Source of the DNA: Gemmatimonadota bacterium
GTDB lineage: Bacteria > Latescibacterota > UBA2968
Assembly (NCBI GenBank): GCA_026706845.1
Contig: JAPOXY010000114.1
Coordinates: 1-37,468 of the forward strand
Length of the DNA: 37,468 bases
Direction: 5' to 3'
Positions 27,054 through 35,657 of this stretch are shown one piece after another (position 1 is the stretch's first letter; every line of letters starts with the position of its first letter). The notes below the pieces were generated by a model. It was not told where the DNA came from. It saw nothing but the letters and a program-made list of their open reading frames with translations, and did no database searches. A program made the position numbers and the translations under genes.

Positions 27054-27070
27054 GATTACGCGCATTTCAG

Positions 27071-28294
27071 CTAAAAATAGTGCGCCCAAACCTTCTTCAC
27101 CGCCGCAATCGTCTGATCGATATCTTCGTCCGTATAGCGTTCATTCACGGGAAGGCGCAGACAAGTGGCTTGCAGGGTATCGACATTGGGACAGTCATCG
27201 GGATTGTACACAGTATTTTGCCAGAATATCGGAATATCGTCCGTTAAAGGATAGTACTTGCGTTTCTGGATAACTTCCGTGCGGAGAATATTTTTCACTG
27301 CGGACATGCTCGTATTAATGGAAACACCCTCGGCGCGAAAAATAGCGACGAGTTCATCTCGCGTTGGCGCGCTACCCGTATAGCGAATGGCAAGCGGCCA
27401 CCACGACGGGTGGACATTATCGGCAATTTTCGGAAAATCGAGATGGGGCAGATCCCCAAGTTCGTCATAGTATCGCCGAACAATCTGATCGCGACGGGCA
27501 ACGAGATACTCGAGCTTGTGGAGTTGCGCAATGGCAATAGCGGCTTGCAAGCAGGTCGGGCGCAAATTAGTGCCAAAAAAAGGAATGGGTTGCACGCCGC
27601 GTTCGAGTTTCTGACCGCGCAAATAGGTTTTGTCTCGGAAAAGACGGGCGATCTCAGCGGTCTCATCGTCATTGGTCGTGACAAAACCGCCATCGCCAGT
27701 GGAAATCTGCTTGGATTCATTCATGGAAAATCCTGCGGCGTGTCCAATCGCACCGACAAATTGACCGCGATAAGTCGCACCGTGTGCTTGCGCGCAATCC
27801 TCGAGAATTTTAACCCCAGTATCCTTGCTAATATCCAGAAACGCATCCATATCACACGGCATACCGGCCATGTGGACGGTAATAATGACCCTGGTCTTAT
27901 CGGTAATTTTTTCGCGCACCTTTTGAGGATCGAGCAAGCGGGTTGACAAATCGATATCAGAAAAAATAGGAATGGCGTGCAGTGCGAGTATGGCCGCAGT
28001 CGTGCCAAAATCCGTCATAGGTGTGGTAATAACCTCATCGCCTTCAGACACACCCAGCGAAGCAAGAGCCGTTTGCAGCGCAGCCGTGCCAGATGTCACC
28101 ATAATCGCGTGTTTGACATCGAACGCGCGACAGACTTCAGCTTCAAAATCCGCAACTTTCCCCCCCGGTCCCATGAGTTTACCCGAATCGAGAACCTCGA
28201 GCAACAATTCGCGTTCTTCATCGGTATATTTATTCGGTTGATTGTACGGAACGGTTTTGGCCTTTGCGCCTCCGTTAATAGCAAGTTCATCCAT
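27071..28294 (-). CDS. DegT/DnrJ/EryC1/StrS-family PLP aminotransferase
   Basis: The ATG at 28294 is preceded by GGAGAT and gives 407 residues; an upstream in-frame extension would run into the SnoaL-like gene. The protein starts with LAINGGAKA and has TSGTAALQTAL for phosphate binding, Asp166 in ILEDCAQAHG to hold the PLP ring nitrogen, and Lys195 in NESKQISTGDGG as the Schiff-base lysine. FGTNLRPTCLQAAIAIAQL fits the family substrate loop. Members usually transaminate keto-sugars. Its start overlaps the preceding gene by eight bases, so it belongs to the sulfatase-led transcript. No nearby sugar-nucleotide genes show which substrate. Confidence 0.88.
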   Translation of the reverse strand: MDELAINGGAKAKTVPYNQPNKYTDEERELLLEVLDSGKLMGPGGKVADFEAEVCRAFDVKHAIMVTSGTAALQTALASLGVSEGDEVITTPMTDFGTTAAILALHAIPIFSDIDLSTRLLDPQKVREKITDKTRVIITVHMAGMPCDMDAFLDISKDTGVKILEDCAQAHGATYRGQFVGAIGHAAGFSMNESKQISTGDGGFVTTNDDETAEIARLFRDKTYLRGQKLERGVQPIPFFGTNLRPTCLQAAIAIAQLHKLEYLVARRDQIVRRYYDELGDLPHLDFPKIADNVHPSWWPLAIRYTGSAPTRDELVAIFRAEGVSINTSMSAVKNILRTEVIQKRKYYPLTDDIPIFWQNTVYNPDDCPNVDTLQATCLRLPVNERYTDEDIDQTIAAVKKVWAHYF

Positions 28295-28688
28295 CGTGTA
28301 TATCTCCTGATTCAGGTACGCCGAGTGAGGCGTGGATCTGGACAAATTTCCACTGATCATCTTCTTTTTCGAGAACACCCGTCAAACGCATAGCCAATTG
28401 TTCGCGTTTGCCCTGCCATTTGAGCTTCCAGGTCTGACGCGTAAAAAACCATGCAACTGCCTCGCGCTCTTGAACATCGAGATAATCGCATGTAATGGCG
28501 AAATCCTCAGTACTATCCACATGGTGACGATAGTACTCGGGCATATTTTCACCACCCTGGATATATTCGTCTTCATCTGTACCTATTTTGACATAATAGG
28601 GCGCGCGGGACATAAGGCCGATCAACCGCCGGGCGTCTCCCGCAGTAAGCGCGTCAAAATAGGCGTGTACAGTTTGACGTGCGTCCAT
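28287..28688 (-). CDS. SnoaL/NTF2-like small protein
   Basis: This 133-residue protein has the NTF2-like cone layout: an N-terminal helix with VHAYFDALTAGDARRLIGLM, then alternating strands ending in LTGVLEKEDDQWKFVQIHASL. Such DUF4440/SnoaL-type proteins often act as small hydrolases, isomerases or binding partners, and the fold alone does not give the reaction. It starts two bases after the sulfatase stop and overlaps the aminotransferase start, so the three genes are co-translated. Its conserved tail (WKFVQIHAS) is typical. Confidence 0.78.
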   Translation of the reverse strand: MDARQTVHAYFDALTAGDARRLIGLMSRAPYYVKIGTDEDEYIQGGENMPEYYRHHVDSTEDFAITCDYLDVQEREAVAWFFTRQTWKLKWQGKREQLAMRLTGVLEKEDDQWKFVQIHASLGVPESGDIHDG

Positions 28689-28690
28689 AT

Positions 28691-30028
28691 CTAAAACGTG
28701 CCGGGCCAGGGATACGCATTCGACCCCGCACTGTCATCAATCGGACCTTCGGGCAGGGTATCTTGCCAGGCGAGCACCCGATCAGCCATTTCCGCGACGC
28801 GCTCTGGCATATATTCTGCGCGATTGTTGAGTTCCATCGGATCTCGCGGAATATTGAAAAGTTCGACGCGGCTGCGGTCGGGATTCAAAAGCAATTTCCA
28901 ATCGCCTTCGCGGACAGAAAGCATGGGGCTTTTGTGCAAACAATGCCCGGCAATATTGAACCGCCATTCCCACATAAGCGGTTTTTTTCTTATAACGCTG
29001 CGACCGCGCAGCGCATCGGTCATATCTTCCCCATTGAGCACCAGCCCATCGATATCAACGCCAGCCAGATTGCAAAAAGTGGGCAAAAGATCGACCGCGC
29101 AAAGCGGTGTATCGTTGTCAATCCGCCCGGCAGAAACGCCATTGGGCCAGCGAATAATAAAAGGCGTACGCACACCACCTTCGTAGAGACTGCGCTTGCG
29201 ACCGCGAAAAGGACCGGAAGAACCGACACCGCTGTGCGTGGCATTGCGAATATGGATATCTTCGGGACCATTGTCCGCAGAAAAGATCACGATGGTATTA
29301 TCGCTCAAATTCAATTCGTCGAGTTTATCCATCAGCCGGCCAATGTGGCGGTCTGCATTGGTGACAACCGAATAGTAAATCCGCAACGCGCCCTTGTGTT
29401 TGTCTTCCAGACCATTCGCCGTGAATTGCTTGTAAGGCTCCATCTGTTCTTCTGTCGGATCGAGAATCGCGTGGGTATCGTTGAGCCATGCCTGAACAAA
29501 AAAAGGCTCGTCTTTATTCCGCTCAATAAAACCAATCGTTTCATCAATAATCACCTCTGTAGAGCGACTGCGGCCCTCGCCAGTCTGCAAATCGGTAAAA
29601 TTGAGCAACGGGCCATTGCCCACATTAATTTTACTCTCGTCAATACCGTAATCATAAGGCGCGGGCGCGCCCGCACCGCTACCGAGATGCCACTTGCCAA
29701 AGTGCCCCACGGCGTACCCACTTTGTTGCAACAGACCAGTAACCGTCACTGCATCGGGATCGAGAAAATTGGGCATACCCCGCGCCGCGTTTTGTTCGTG
29801 CTGTGCAAAATGCCCGTGTATGCCCCAATGCGCCGGAAAACGCCCGGTCATAACAGCCGCGCGGCTTGGGGAACAAACCCCAGAGCAAACATAGAACTGA
29901 GAAAAAAGAGTACCCTGTGCGGCGAGGCGGTCCAGATTTGGCGTCCTGGCATGGGGATGTCCATAACAACTCAAATCGCCCCAGCCCCAGTCATCGGCGA
30001 ATACAAAAACAATATTGGGTCGGCTCAT
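28691..30028 (-). CDS. Type I sulfatase (formylglycine-dependent)
   Basis: The ATG at 30028 follows AAGGAG and gives 445 residues starting MSRPNIVFVFADDWGWGD. Asp12/Asp13 bind calcium. The sulfatase signature is Cys52-Ser-Pro-Ser-Arg56, with Cys52 the residue converted to formylglycine. GKWHLG and FSADNGPE (metal Asp/Asn) follow, as in arylsulfatases. The usual signal peptide is absent from the chosen start, and the in-frame upstream residues come from noncoding repeat sequence, so it may be cytoplasmic. It would remove sulfate from a small or imported ester. A maturase gene is not in the window. Confidence 0.88.
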   Translation of the reverse strand: MSRPNIVFVFADDWGWGDLSCYGHPHARTPNLDRLAAQGTLFSQFYVCSGVCSPSRAAVMTGRFPAHWGIHGHFAQHEQNAARGMPNFLDPDAVTVTGLLQQSGYAVGHFGKWHLGSGAGAPAPYDYGIDESKINVGNGPLLNFTDLQTGEGRSRSTEVIIDETIGFIERNKDEPFFVQAWLNDTHAILDPTEEQMEPYKQFTANGLEDKHKGALRIYYSVVTNADRHIGRLMDKLDELNLSDNTIVIFSADNGPEDIHIRNATHSGVGSSGPFRGRKRSLYEGGVRTPFIIRWPNGVSAGRIDNDTPLCAVDLLPTFCNLAGVDIDGLVLNGEDMTDALRGRSVIRKKPLMWEWRFNIAGHCLHKSPMLSVREGDWKLLLNPDRSRVELFNIPRDPMELNNRAEYMPERVAEMADRVLAWQDTLPEGPIDDSAGSNAYPWPGTF

Positions 30029-30045
30029 AAAAAGCTCCTTATTAT

Positions 30046-30074
30046 CCTTTTGTGTCTTTGTGCCTTTGTGTGAG
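30046..30074. repeat. Short degenerate tandem repeat (CTTTGTG unit)
   Basis: Between the sulfatase start and the EamA stop, CTTT/TGTG units recur three times in 29 bases (TTTTGTGT, CTTTGTGC, CTTTGTGT). I recall this type of short intergenic repeat from many bacterial genomes. Confidence 0.45.
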
Positions 30075-30086
30075 TTCTCTCCGTAT

Positions 30087-30923
30087 CTATAAAACCAGAA
30101 GAACGGCGAGAACAGCGATCCCCACACCGGCAATAGCGGGTCGGGCGAGGCGTTCTTTCCAGTAGAAATGGGCAAAGAGGTTATCCAGCACAACAACACT
30201 ACATCCCAATGTCGGAAAAAAAAGCGTGCCCGGCAACTTACTTAATGCCGTCATAATGACGCAAAGCGCCAGAACATTGTAAAGGCCAATAAAAATGCCG
30301 AGTTTGATCGCAGGTCCTTGTGGCCGGTGTTTTTTCAGAGCAATGACAACACCACCCATCAGTCCAGCAGTTGCTCCGATAAACATCAAGACATGCAGAT
30401 AGACGGGATCGAGACCATTGTAGTGAACAGACCGCAAACACGTATGGCTTATGCCCTGACAGAAACAAACCGCGATAAGCAAACCAAATGCTTTTATTCC
30501 TCTGACTTGCGCGGTTCTGCCCGGATGAGAAGTCATAAGTGCCAGAGCACTGAGCGCGAGAAGCAACCCCACAAACTGCGTTGGGGCCATGGATTCGCCC
30601 CAGAGATAAATGCCCAATACAATAGGCATGACAATGGACATTCGGAAAGCCGTAACAACAGAACCGATGGGCGCGAGGGTAAGCGCGTGATTCATCAGCA
30701 ACATCGAACTGATAAAAACCGTACCAGTTCCCAACCCCGTATAAAGGGCAAGACGGGGAAACGTCCACGCATCAATAACAAAAAGATAAATGGCAATTGC
30801 GAGAGCCAGGACGAGGTAGTTGGTGGCGACAACCACTGGCGCGTAACAGCCGCGTCTTTGTCCCAGCTTGAATAGCTGGACAAAACCGAAGTCGAGGATA
30901 ATAGAAAAAAAGAGCCAGTGCAT
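30087..30923 (-). CDS. EamA/DMT-superfamily transporter
   Basis: This 278-residue protein is hydrophobic throughout, with about ten helices in two similar halves, as in the drug/metabolite transporter family. The middle (MTSHPGRTAQVRG) is a short basic loop between the halves. The end of each half holds the usual small-residue-rich helix (FRMSIVMPIVLGIYLWGE and TLGCSVVVLDNLFAHFYWKERL). Substrates in the family vary widely. It is the first gene of the - strand sulfatase cluster, with 58 bases between them. The ATG has no good ribosome-binding site, so its start is uncertain. Confidence 0.78.
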   Translation of the reverse strand: MHWLFFSIILDFGFVQLFKLGQRRGCYAPVVVATNYLVLALAIAIYLFVIDAWTFPRLALYTGLGTGTVFISSMLLMNHALTLAPIGSVVTAFRMSIVMPIVLGIYLWGESMAPTQFVGLLLALSALALMTSHPGRTAQVRGIKAFGLLIAVCFCQGISHTCLRSVHYNGLDPVYLHVLMFIGATAGLMGGVVIALKKHRPQGPAIKLGIFIGLYNVLALCVIMTALSKLPGTLFFPTLGCSVVVLDNLFAHFYWKERLARPAIAGVGIAVLAVLLVL

Positions 30924-31142
30924 AAAGATAATTAGTGATCTTGACTTTTATTCCTATGACGATATGGATAGGTTAAACGACTTTCGTCCGCAATTTATCC
31001 CCGATGGGGTGATGGTGCAAGTTATAATTCAAATAACGCTTGCCTTACCCAGTTCGATTTCAGTATTACTCACCATAGACAAAGAGTATATTGAACTGAT
31101 TCAGCCAAAAACCTGGTCATTCCCCATCAAGGATGTTGTGCT

Positions 31143-32540
31143 ATGCTTCAAATAGGCCAAGCCGCCATCGACATCACACCGCCTTTGGGCACGCACCTGG
31201 CCGGAAGCGGCATGGGAGAACATCGCCCTGCTCAAAAAATCCTCGATCCACTTTACGCCAAAGTGATGGTCGCCCAGGCCAAAGACGCGAAATTGTGTAT
31301 CATCACATTAGACACGTTGGCGGTTACTTTGCCCTACACCCGGGCCATTCGAGAAAGCGCTGTCGCGCTGGGCTTTGAACCCCACGCGGTGATGGTGCAT
31401 TCGTTGCAGAATCACTCGGCGCCGAGTTGCGGCGCCCTCATGCTCGACCCGGATTTCCCGCTTGACCTGAGAGCTGATCAGGAGCACATCACCGGTAGTG
31501 AAGCCGCTTATACGAAGCAGGCTGTCGCCGGCGCGACCCGCGCGATCCAGGAAGCGAACGATGCGTTAACGCCAGTGCAGGTCGCCATGGGGCATGCCGT
31601 TCGCGACGACCTGGCCTTTAATCGACGTGGCGTGATGCGCGGCGGCAATATCTGCATGCCATGGCCCTTCACCAGTGACGCCAAACCTCTGGGGCCGACG
31701 GACATCGTTTACATGGAAGGCCCTGCCGACCCACAGGTGGGTGTGTGGTGCGCGCAATCGGCCGCGGGTGAAGTGGCCGCGATGCTGCTGCACTTTACCT
31801 GTCATCCGGTCAATGTGTTTGCTCGGGGAAAAAATACCGTCTGCGCCGACTGGCCCGGCGCGTGGAGCGCAAAAGTCAAAGACCAAAACAGTCTGATGTG
31901 CCCGCCCCTGGTCATCAACGGATGTTGTGGCAACGTCAATCCCTGGCCCGCCTTTACGCCCAACTTCACGCCTGACCATGTGCACATGGGGAATGAATTG
32001 GCGGACACCACACAGGCCGTCATCGAATCGCTGAGCTTTGCAGACGTTGATTCGATCGATTGGCGTTTCAAAAAAATCCCTCTGGCGTATCGCGATATTC
32101 CCAACGATCGGCAAGACCAGGTCAACCGCATTCTGGCCGAACACCCAACGCTGAAACTACAAGACAACGGCGAAGTAGATCCCACATGGTTTCATGCCGC
32201 ATCGACGAAAAGCATCGAGCTTTGCCGAAATCGTGAGCCGCAATTCATGTATGAAATCCAGGTCTTCCGCATCGGCGACATGGCTATCATTTCTCTGCCC
32301 GGCGAGCCGTTCGTGGAAGGTCAATTGGAGATTAAGACCAGGTCGCCTGCGAAGCTCACCTTCATCGCTCACATGTCCACGCAATACGTCGGCTACCTCC
32401 CCACGCGCGACGCCTGCGCAAGACCGGGACACGAAACCAACGCCAACTGCACCTACTGGGCCAAGTTTGCGCCGGACTCGTTGGAGCGCATCGTCGAAGC
32501 GACGGTGGCAATACTGACGGAATTATTCGAAAATGACTGA
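31143..32540 (+). CDS. Neutral/alkaline ceramidase N-terminal domain-like hydrolase
   Basis: This 465-residue protein opens LQIGQAAIDITPPLGTHLAG, the usual beginning of the neutral ceramidase-like family. VMVHSLQNHSAPSCG takes the place of the metal-binding THTHSGP block. HFTCHPVNV and NGCCGNVNPW match the FACHP and GAAGDVNP blocks. ISLPGEPFVEGQ and YVGYLPTRDA are family C-terminal motifs. True ceramidases are longer and exported; this form lacks a signal peptide and the C-terminal domain, so its substrate may be another amide. AAGGA lies 9-14 bases before the ATG. It begins the G+C-richer + strand block. Confidence 0.8.
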   Translation: MLQIGQAAIDITPPLGTHLAGSGMGEHRPAQKILDPLYAKVMVAQAKDAKLCIITLDTLAVTLPYTRAIRESAVALGFEPHAVMVHSLQNHSAPSCGALMLDPDFPLDLRADQEHITGSEAAYTKQAVAGATRAIQEANDALTPVQVAMGHAVRDDLAFNRRGVMRGGNICMPWPFTSDAKPLGPTDIVYMEGPADPQVGVWCAQSAAGEVAAMLLHFTCHPVNVFARGKNTVCADWPGAWSAKVKDQNSLMCPPLVINGCCGNVNPWPAFTPNFTPDHVHMGNELADTTQAVIESLSFADVDSIDWRFKKIPLAYRDIPNDRQDQVNRILAEHPTLKLQDNGEVDPTWFHAASTKSIELCRNREPQFMYEIQVFRIGDMAIISLPGEPFVEGQLEIKTRSPAKLTFIAHMSTQYVGYLPTRDACARPGHETNANCTYWAKFAPDSLERIVEATVAILTELFEND

Positions 32541-32574
32541 GCGGAGATCGATGGGCACAAAGAGGAGGTGATAG

Positions 32575-35547
32575 ATGCCCCTGAGCAACGACTTCATCAA
32601 GCAGTTCGCCACACCTGGGGACGACTACCGTCCGCACATCATGTGGTTCTGGAACGCCCCGCTTGAGGAAGACGAGGTGCGCCGACAGGTACGGGACTTC
32701 AGGGACGCAGGCATCCTCGATTTCTACATCCACCCCATGTACGGTTTCCCGGTCGATTACCTGTCCGAGGAAATGTTCGAGGCCATCGGCTGGGCTGTCG
32801 ATGAGGCCAGGAAGCACGGCATGCGCTTCTGGATCTATGACGAATACAACTGGCCCAGCGGTGCAGCAGGCGGGTACCTGATCCGCGACAATCCTGATCG
32901 TCGCATGCTCGTGGTGACGAGCGACGAACAGGCATCGGAGCATGGACCCCAGGACGATCACGCTGCATGGCAATGCGTGGACGAATCGGGCAAAGCGACC
33001 GTCTTCCACGAGACGCCACAGAATGGGGTGTGCCCTTTTGCGCAGTGGTCGCCCTTCTGCTGGGGGCAAGAGGGCTACGGCGATGTTTCCGACCCGGAGA
33101 CGGTACGGGCATTCATCGAGCTCACTCATGAAGCCTACCGTAGCCGTTTCCCCGGAGAGCTGGGCAAGACGATTGCCGGCCTCTTTACGGATGAGGTGTC
33201 GTACTGCCTGGCCGGCTCCTACGGCGAGTCCGAGCGCCCTCTCCCCTGGACTCATGGCATGCGCGAAACGTTTCTTGAGCGCCATGGCTATGACGTCGCG
33301 GCGCACCTCCCGAGCTTGCTGGCGAACGTGGGAGATTACCGGAGAATCAGGAGCGACTACTGGCACTACCTGACCGGCCGCCTGGAGAGTGCTTACTACC
33401 GGCAGTGCGCGGAGTGGTGCCGAGAGCATGGGCTAACGCTCACGGGACACCTTTCGGGGGAGGAGCTTTTCCGCCACAACATTCTCTTCTTCGGAGATTT
33501 CTACCGGTGCCTCCGCTGGCTCGACATCCCCGGGATCGACGCCATCTTCCCTCGACTGAACCACGAAGCCGACCACTTCATGGTCGCCGCTAAGAGCGGG
33601 GGGTCCGCCATCCGCCAGCTCGGACGCGACCGACTGCTCTGCGAAACCTACACGGGCAGCGGCTGGGAACTCACGCCCGAGCAGATGAAAATCATCTTCG
33701 ACAAGCTCGCCTTGGGCGGTGTCAACCTCCTGCAGTACATGGGCGCCTACTACTCAATCGCCGGCATGCGCAAGGTGCTGCCGGGCGGGTATCCACCCTC
33801 ACACGGCCACCAGAATCCGTTCTGGCCGTTCTATCGGACGTTCGGCGACTATGTCGCGCGTATCTGCCAAACGCTGGCTCTGTCACGGTCCACCGGGAAG
33901 GTCGCCGTACTGCACCCGATCACCACAGCGTTCTGTGAGTGGGCGGGTAGTGCGGAAGACCTGGCCCGGGGAGTCCCGGGACCGCCCGCCTTCGAGGCGA
34001 TGCAGCAAGCCTTCCTTGCTGTGACAAACCTGCTCCTGGAACTCGGGGTCGACTACGACTACCTCTTCGAGGACGTCCTGGCTTCTGCGAACGTGGACCG
34101 TGGGACCGTTCTGACCGCCGAGGCTGAGTATGAACTGCTGATCTTGCCAAACGTCACTTGCCTGACTCGGAAGATCGCAGAGAAGCTGGCAGGTTTCCTG
34201 GAAGCCGGGGGACGCACGGTCTTCGTCAACAGCGTGCCCGGCTGGGCGGAAGGCGATCCCGCGCTCCTCAAACGAGTGACCGATCATCTCTCGGCGCTGC
34301 CGGACAACGAGGGGCGTGAAGCGGCCGCCGCACTCCAGGAGGGGACGGGCACACATCTCTTCGGCCGGGATCGCGTGACCTGGATCGTGAGCAACGACCT
34401 GCCACCCGACGCCCGGGACCCGCTGAGGAATGCCCTCGATGCCGTCATTCCACGCGAATTCCGGGCCCTGCCCGAGATGCCGTCCTCCGTGCGGGCAAGT
34501 CGGCGGGTGTTCGACGGCGAGCCGCTGCTGTTCCTCTACAACCAGGGAACGGAGCGCGTGTCCGTGCCCTTGCCTGCTGACGTCAACACAGTCCTCGATC
34601 CCGAAACAGGGGACGCCGGGAGTATCGACGCGAACGTTGACCTGGCTCCGTTCCAGACGCTTATTGCAGCCCGGACCGACGGGCCGGTCTGCGCCAGCCG
34701 GGGACCGGAGCAGAGCTGGACGCAGGAGCTGGTGTTGGGCGAGGCCGAGTTCTCACTCCTCGAGGCGAATTTACTGGCCGCCGCCTGGCAGGTCCGGACG
34801 TCCGACGCCGAGGAGTGGCAGTACCTTGACGGACTGCACTTCCCCGCCACATGTGCGGTTCAGCCCGGCGACGAGTATGAGCTCAAGTGGACCTTCCGAA
34901 TCGAGGAAGGTGCGGAGCCGGTCGAGATCGCGACCGAGGATCTGACCGAAGCGTTTCATCTCGAGCTCAACGAACATCCGCTCACCGGCTTCGAGCGGGC
35001 GCGGATCTGGGATTGGCGCAACCTGCGGGCAGACATCCGTGCTCTGGTCGTACCGGGCGAGAATGTGGTCACGTTCCGGAGCCGCACACCCGGATGGGAT
35101 GGGCCTCACACGCCGCCACTCACAGCGATCCGCGGCGATTTCTGCGTGGACGACGGGTGCCTGGTCAAGACACGAGGGCGTCTCGGCCCCGGGTCATGGG
35201 CTGAGGCGGGCTTTCCAAACTACACAGGCACGGCCCGGTACCGCTGGCGATGCGAGTTGCCGCCACTGGGGGGCCGCGTCTGGGCTCATGCAGAGGAGGT
35301 CGCCGCAGTGGCAGCACTGATTGTCAACGGGCATCGTCTCGCACCGCGCCTCTGGCGCCCCTACACGTTCGACCTTACCGATCTCGTGCTGCCGGGGCCG
35401 AACGAGATCGAGTTAGAGGTCACGAGTTGCGCGACGAACCTATTGGGTTTGAACCAGCCTGAGCTCTTCCTGAAAGAGAAAGCCGCGACGGCCCGACGGG
35501 AACGCCAGGCCGCCGGGCTGCTGACACCCGTGTCCATCAGGTGGTGA
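32575..35547 (+). CDS. GH106-like glycoside hydrolase (alpha-L-rhamnosidase-related)
   Basis: A strong AGGAGGTGA ribosome-binding site sets the start; the product has 990 residues. The N-terminal barrel opens with RPHIMWFWNAPL and has YDEYNWPSGAAGG (88-100), a signature I associate with GH106-related enzymes, and LFTDEVSY with Asp206-Glu207 as candidate acids. The C-terminal third, about 715-980, reads as beta-sandwich domains of galactose-binding type (FRIEEGAEP, LELNEHPL, VVPGENVVTF). There is no signal peptide. GH106 enzymes release rhamnose, but relatives of this length are poorly studied. It lies 34 bases after the ceramidase-like gene. Confidence 0.78.
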   Translation: MPLSNDFIKQFATPGDDYRPHIMWFWNAPLEEDEVRRQVRDFRDAGILDFYIHPMYGFPVDYLSEEMFEAIGWAVDEARKHGMRFWIYDEYNWPSGAAGGYLIRDNPDRRMLVVTSDEQASEHGPQDDHAAWQCVDESGKATVFHETPQNGVCPFAQWSPFCWGQEGYGDVSDPETVRAFIELTHEAYRSRFPGELGKTIAGLFTDEVSYCLAGSYGESERPLPWTHGMRETFLERHGYDVAAHLPSLLANVGDYRRIRSDYWHYLTGRLESAYYRQCAEWCREHGLTLTGHLSGEELFRHNILFFGDFYRCLRWLDIPGIDAIFPRLNHEADHFMVAAKSGGSAIRQLGRDRLLCETYTGSGWELTPEQMKIIFDKLALGGVNLLQYMGAYYSIAGMRKVLPGGYPPSHGHQNPFWPFYRTFGDYVARICQTLALSRSTGKVAVLHPITTAFCEWAGSAEDLARGVPGPPAFEAMQQAFLAVTNLLLELGVDYDYLFEDVLASANVDRGTVLTAEAEYELLILPNVTCLTRKIAEKLAGFLEAGGRTVFVNSVPGWAEGDPALLKRVTDHLSALPDNEGREAAAALQEGTGTHLFGRDRVTWIVSNDLPPDARDPLRNALDAVIPREFRALPEMPSSVRASRRVFDGEPLLFLYNQGTERVSVPLPADVNTVLDPETGDAGSIDANVDLAPFQTLIAARTDGPVCASRGPEQSWTQELVLGEAEFSLLEANLLAAAWQVRTSDAEEWQYLDGLHFPATCAVQPGDEYELKWTFRIEEGAEPVEIATEDLTEAFHLELNEHPLTGFERARIWDWRNLRADIRALVVPGENVVTFRSRTPGWDGPHTPPLTAIRGDFCVDDGCLVKTRGRLGPGSWAEAGFPNYTGTARYRWRCELPPLGGRVWAHAEEVAAVAALIVNGHRLAPRLWRPYTFDLTDLVLPGPNEIELEVTSCATNLLGLNQPELFLKEKAATARRERQAAGLLTPVSIRW

Positions 35548-35561
35548 AGACGGTCCCGAGG

Positions 35562-35636
35562 ATGAAGGACCGGCTGAACGTTCAGTCCGAGTTTATGCTA
35601 ACGCCTGAAGAAATGCAAATCTATCAAGATAGCTGA
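35562..35636 (+). pseudogene. Possible vestige of a phytanoyl-CoA dioxygenase-like gene start
   Basis: Between the GH106-like and HyuA genes, a 24-codon frame ends at TGA (35634-35636) and holds MLTPEEMQIYQDS from an internal ATG at 35595. That looks like the start of PhyH-family genes, which often begin MLTPEEIxxYxxxG. It stops after 13 residues. A chance match is possible in so short a stretch. Confidence 0.35.
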
Positions 35637-35657
35637 GCCCGAATCAGGAGGCTGAAA

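Larger units (their letters stand above)
25671..27058 (-). mobile_element. IS200/IS605-group tnpB-only element (IS1341-like)
   Basis: The element holds tnpB and no tnpA. Its right end on - is a hairpin-bearing end: CCCAA (25681-25685) pairs with TTGGG (25696-25700), next to GTCAA on - at 25675-25671, the usual look of IS605-group right ends. An overlapping 9-bp inverted repeat (25687-25695 with 25709-25717) can form instead. On the other side there is a hairpin at 26964-26984 (CATATCGC/GCGATATG) and a right-end-like hairpin at 27034-27053. The left boundary is therefore uncertain by up to about 90 bases. Without tnpA it would need help in trans to move. Confidence 0.65.

Noticed and set aside
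28679-30073. 464-aa open frame on + over the sulfatase gene
   Set aside because: It mirrors the sulfatase in a complementary frame, with no family motif, while the - frame has the full sulfatase signature.
30964-31155. 63-codon frame on + before the ceramidase-like gene
   Set aside because: It overlaps that gene's start, has no ribosome-binding site and no recognised domain. The region is better seen as a divergent intergenic region, although a small gene remnant cannot be ruled out.
32362-33429. 355-aa open frame on - over the ceramidase-like and GH106-like genes
   Set aside because: It crosses the boundary of two well-supported + genes and shows no motif; it is typical of G+C-rich shadow frames.
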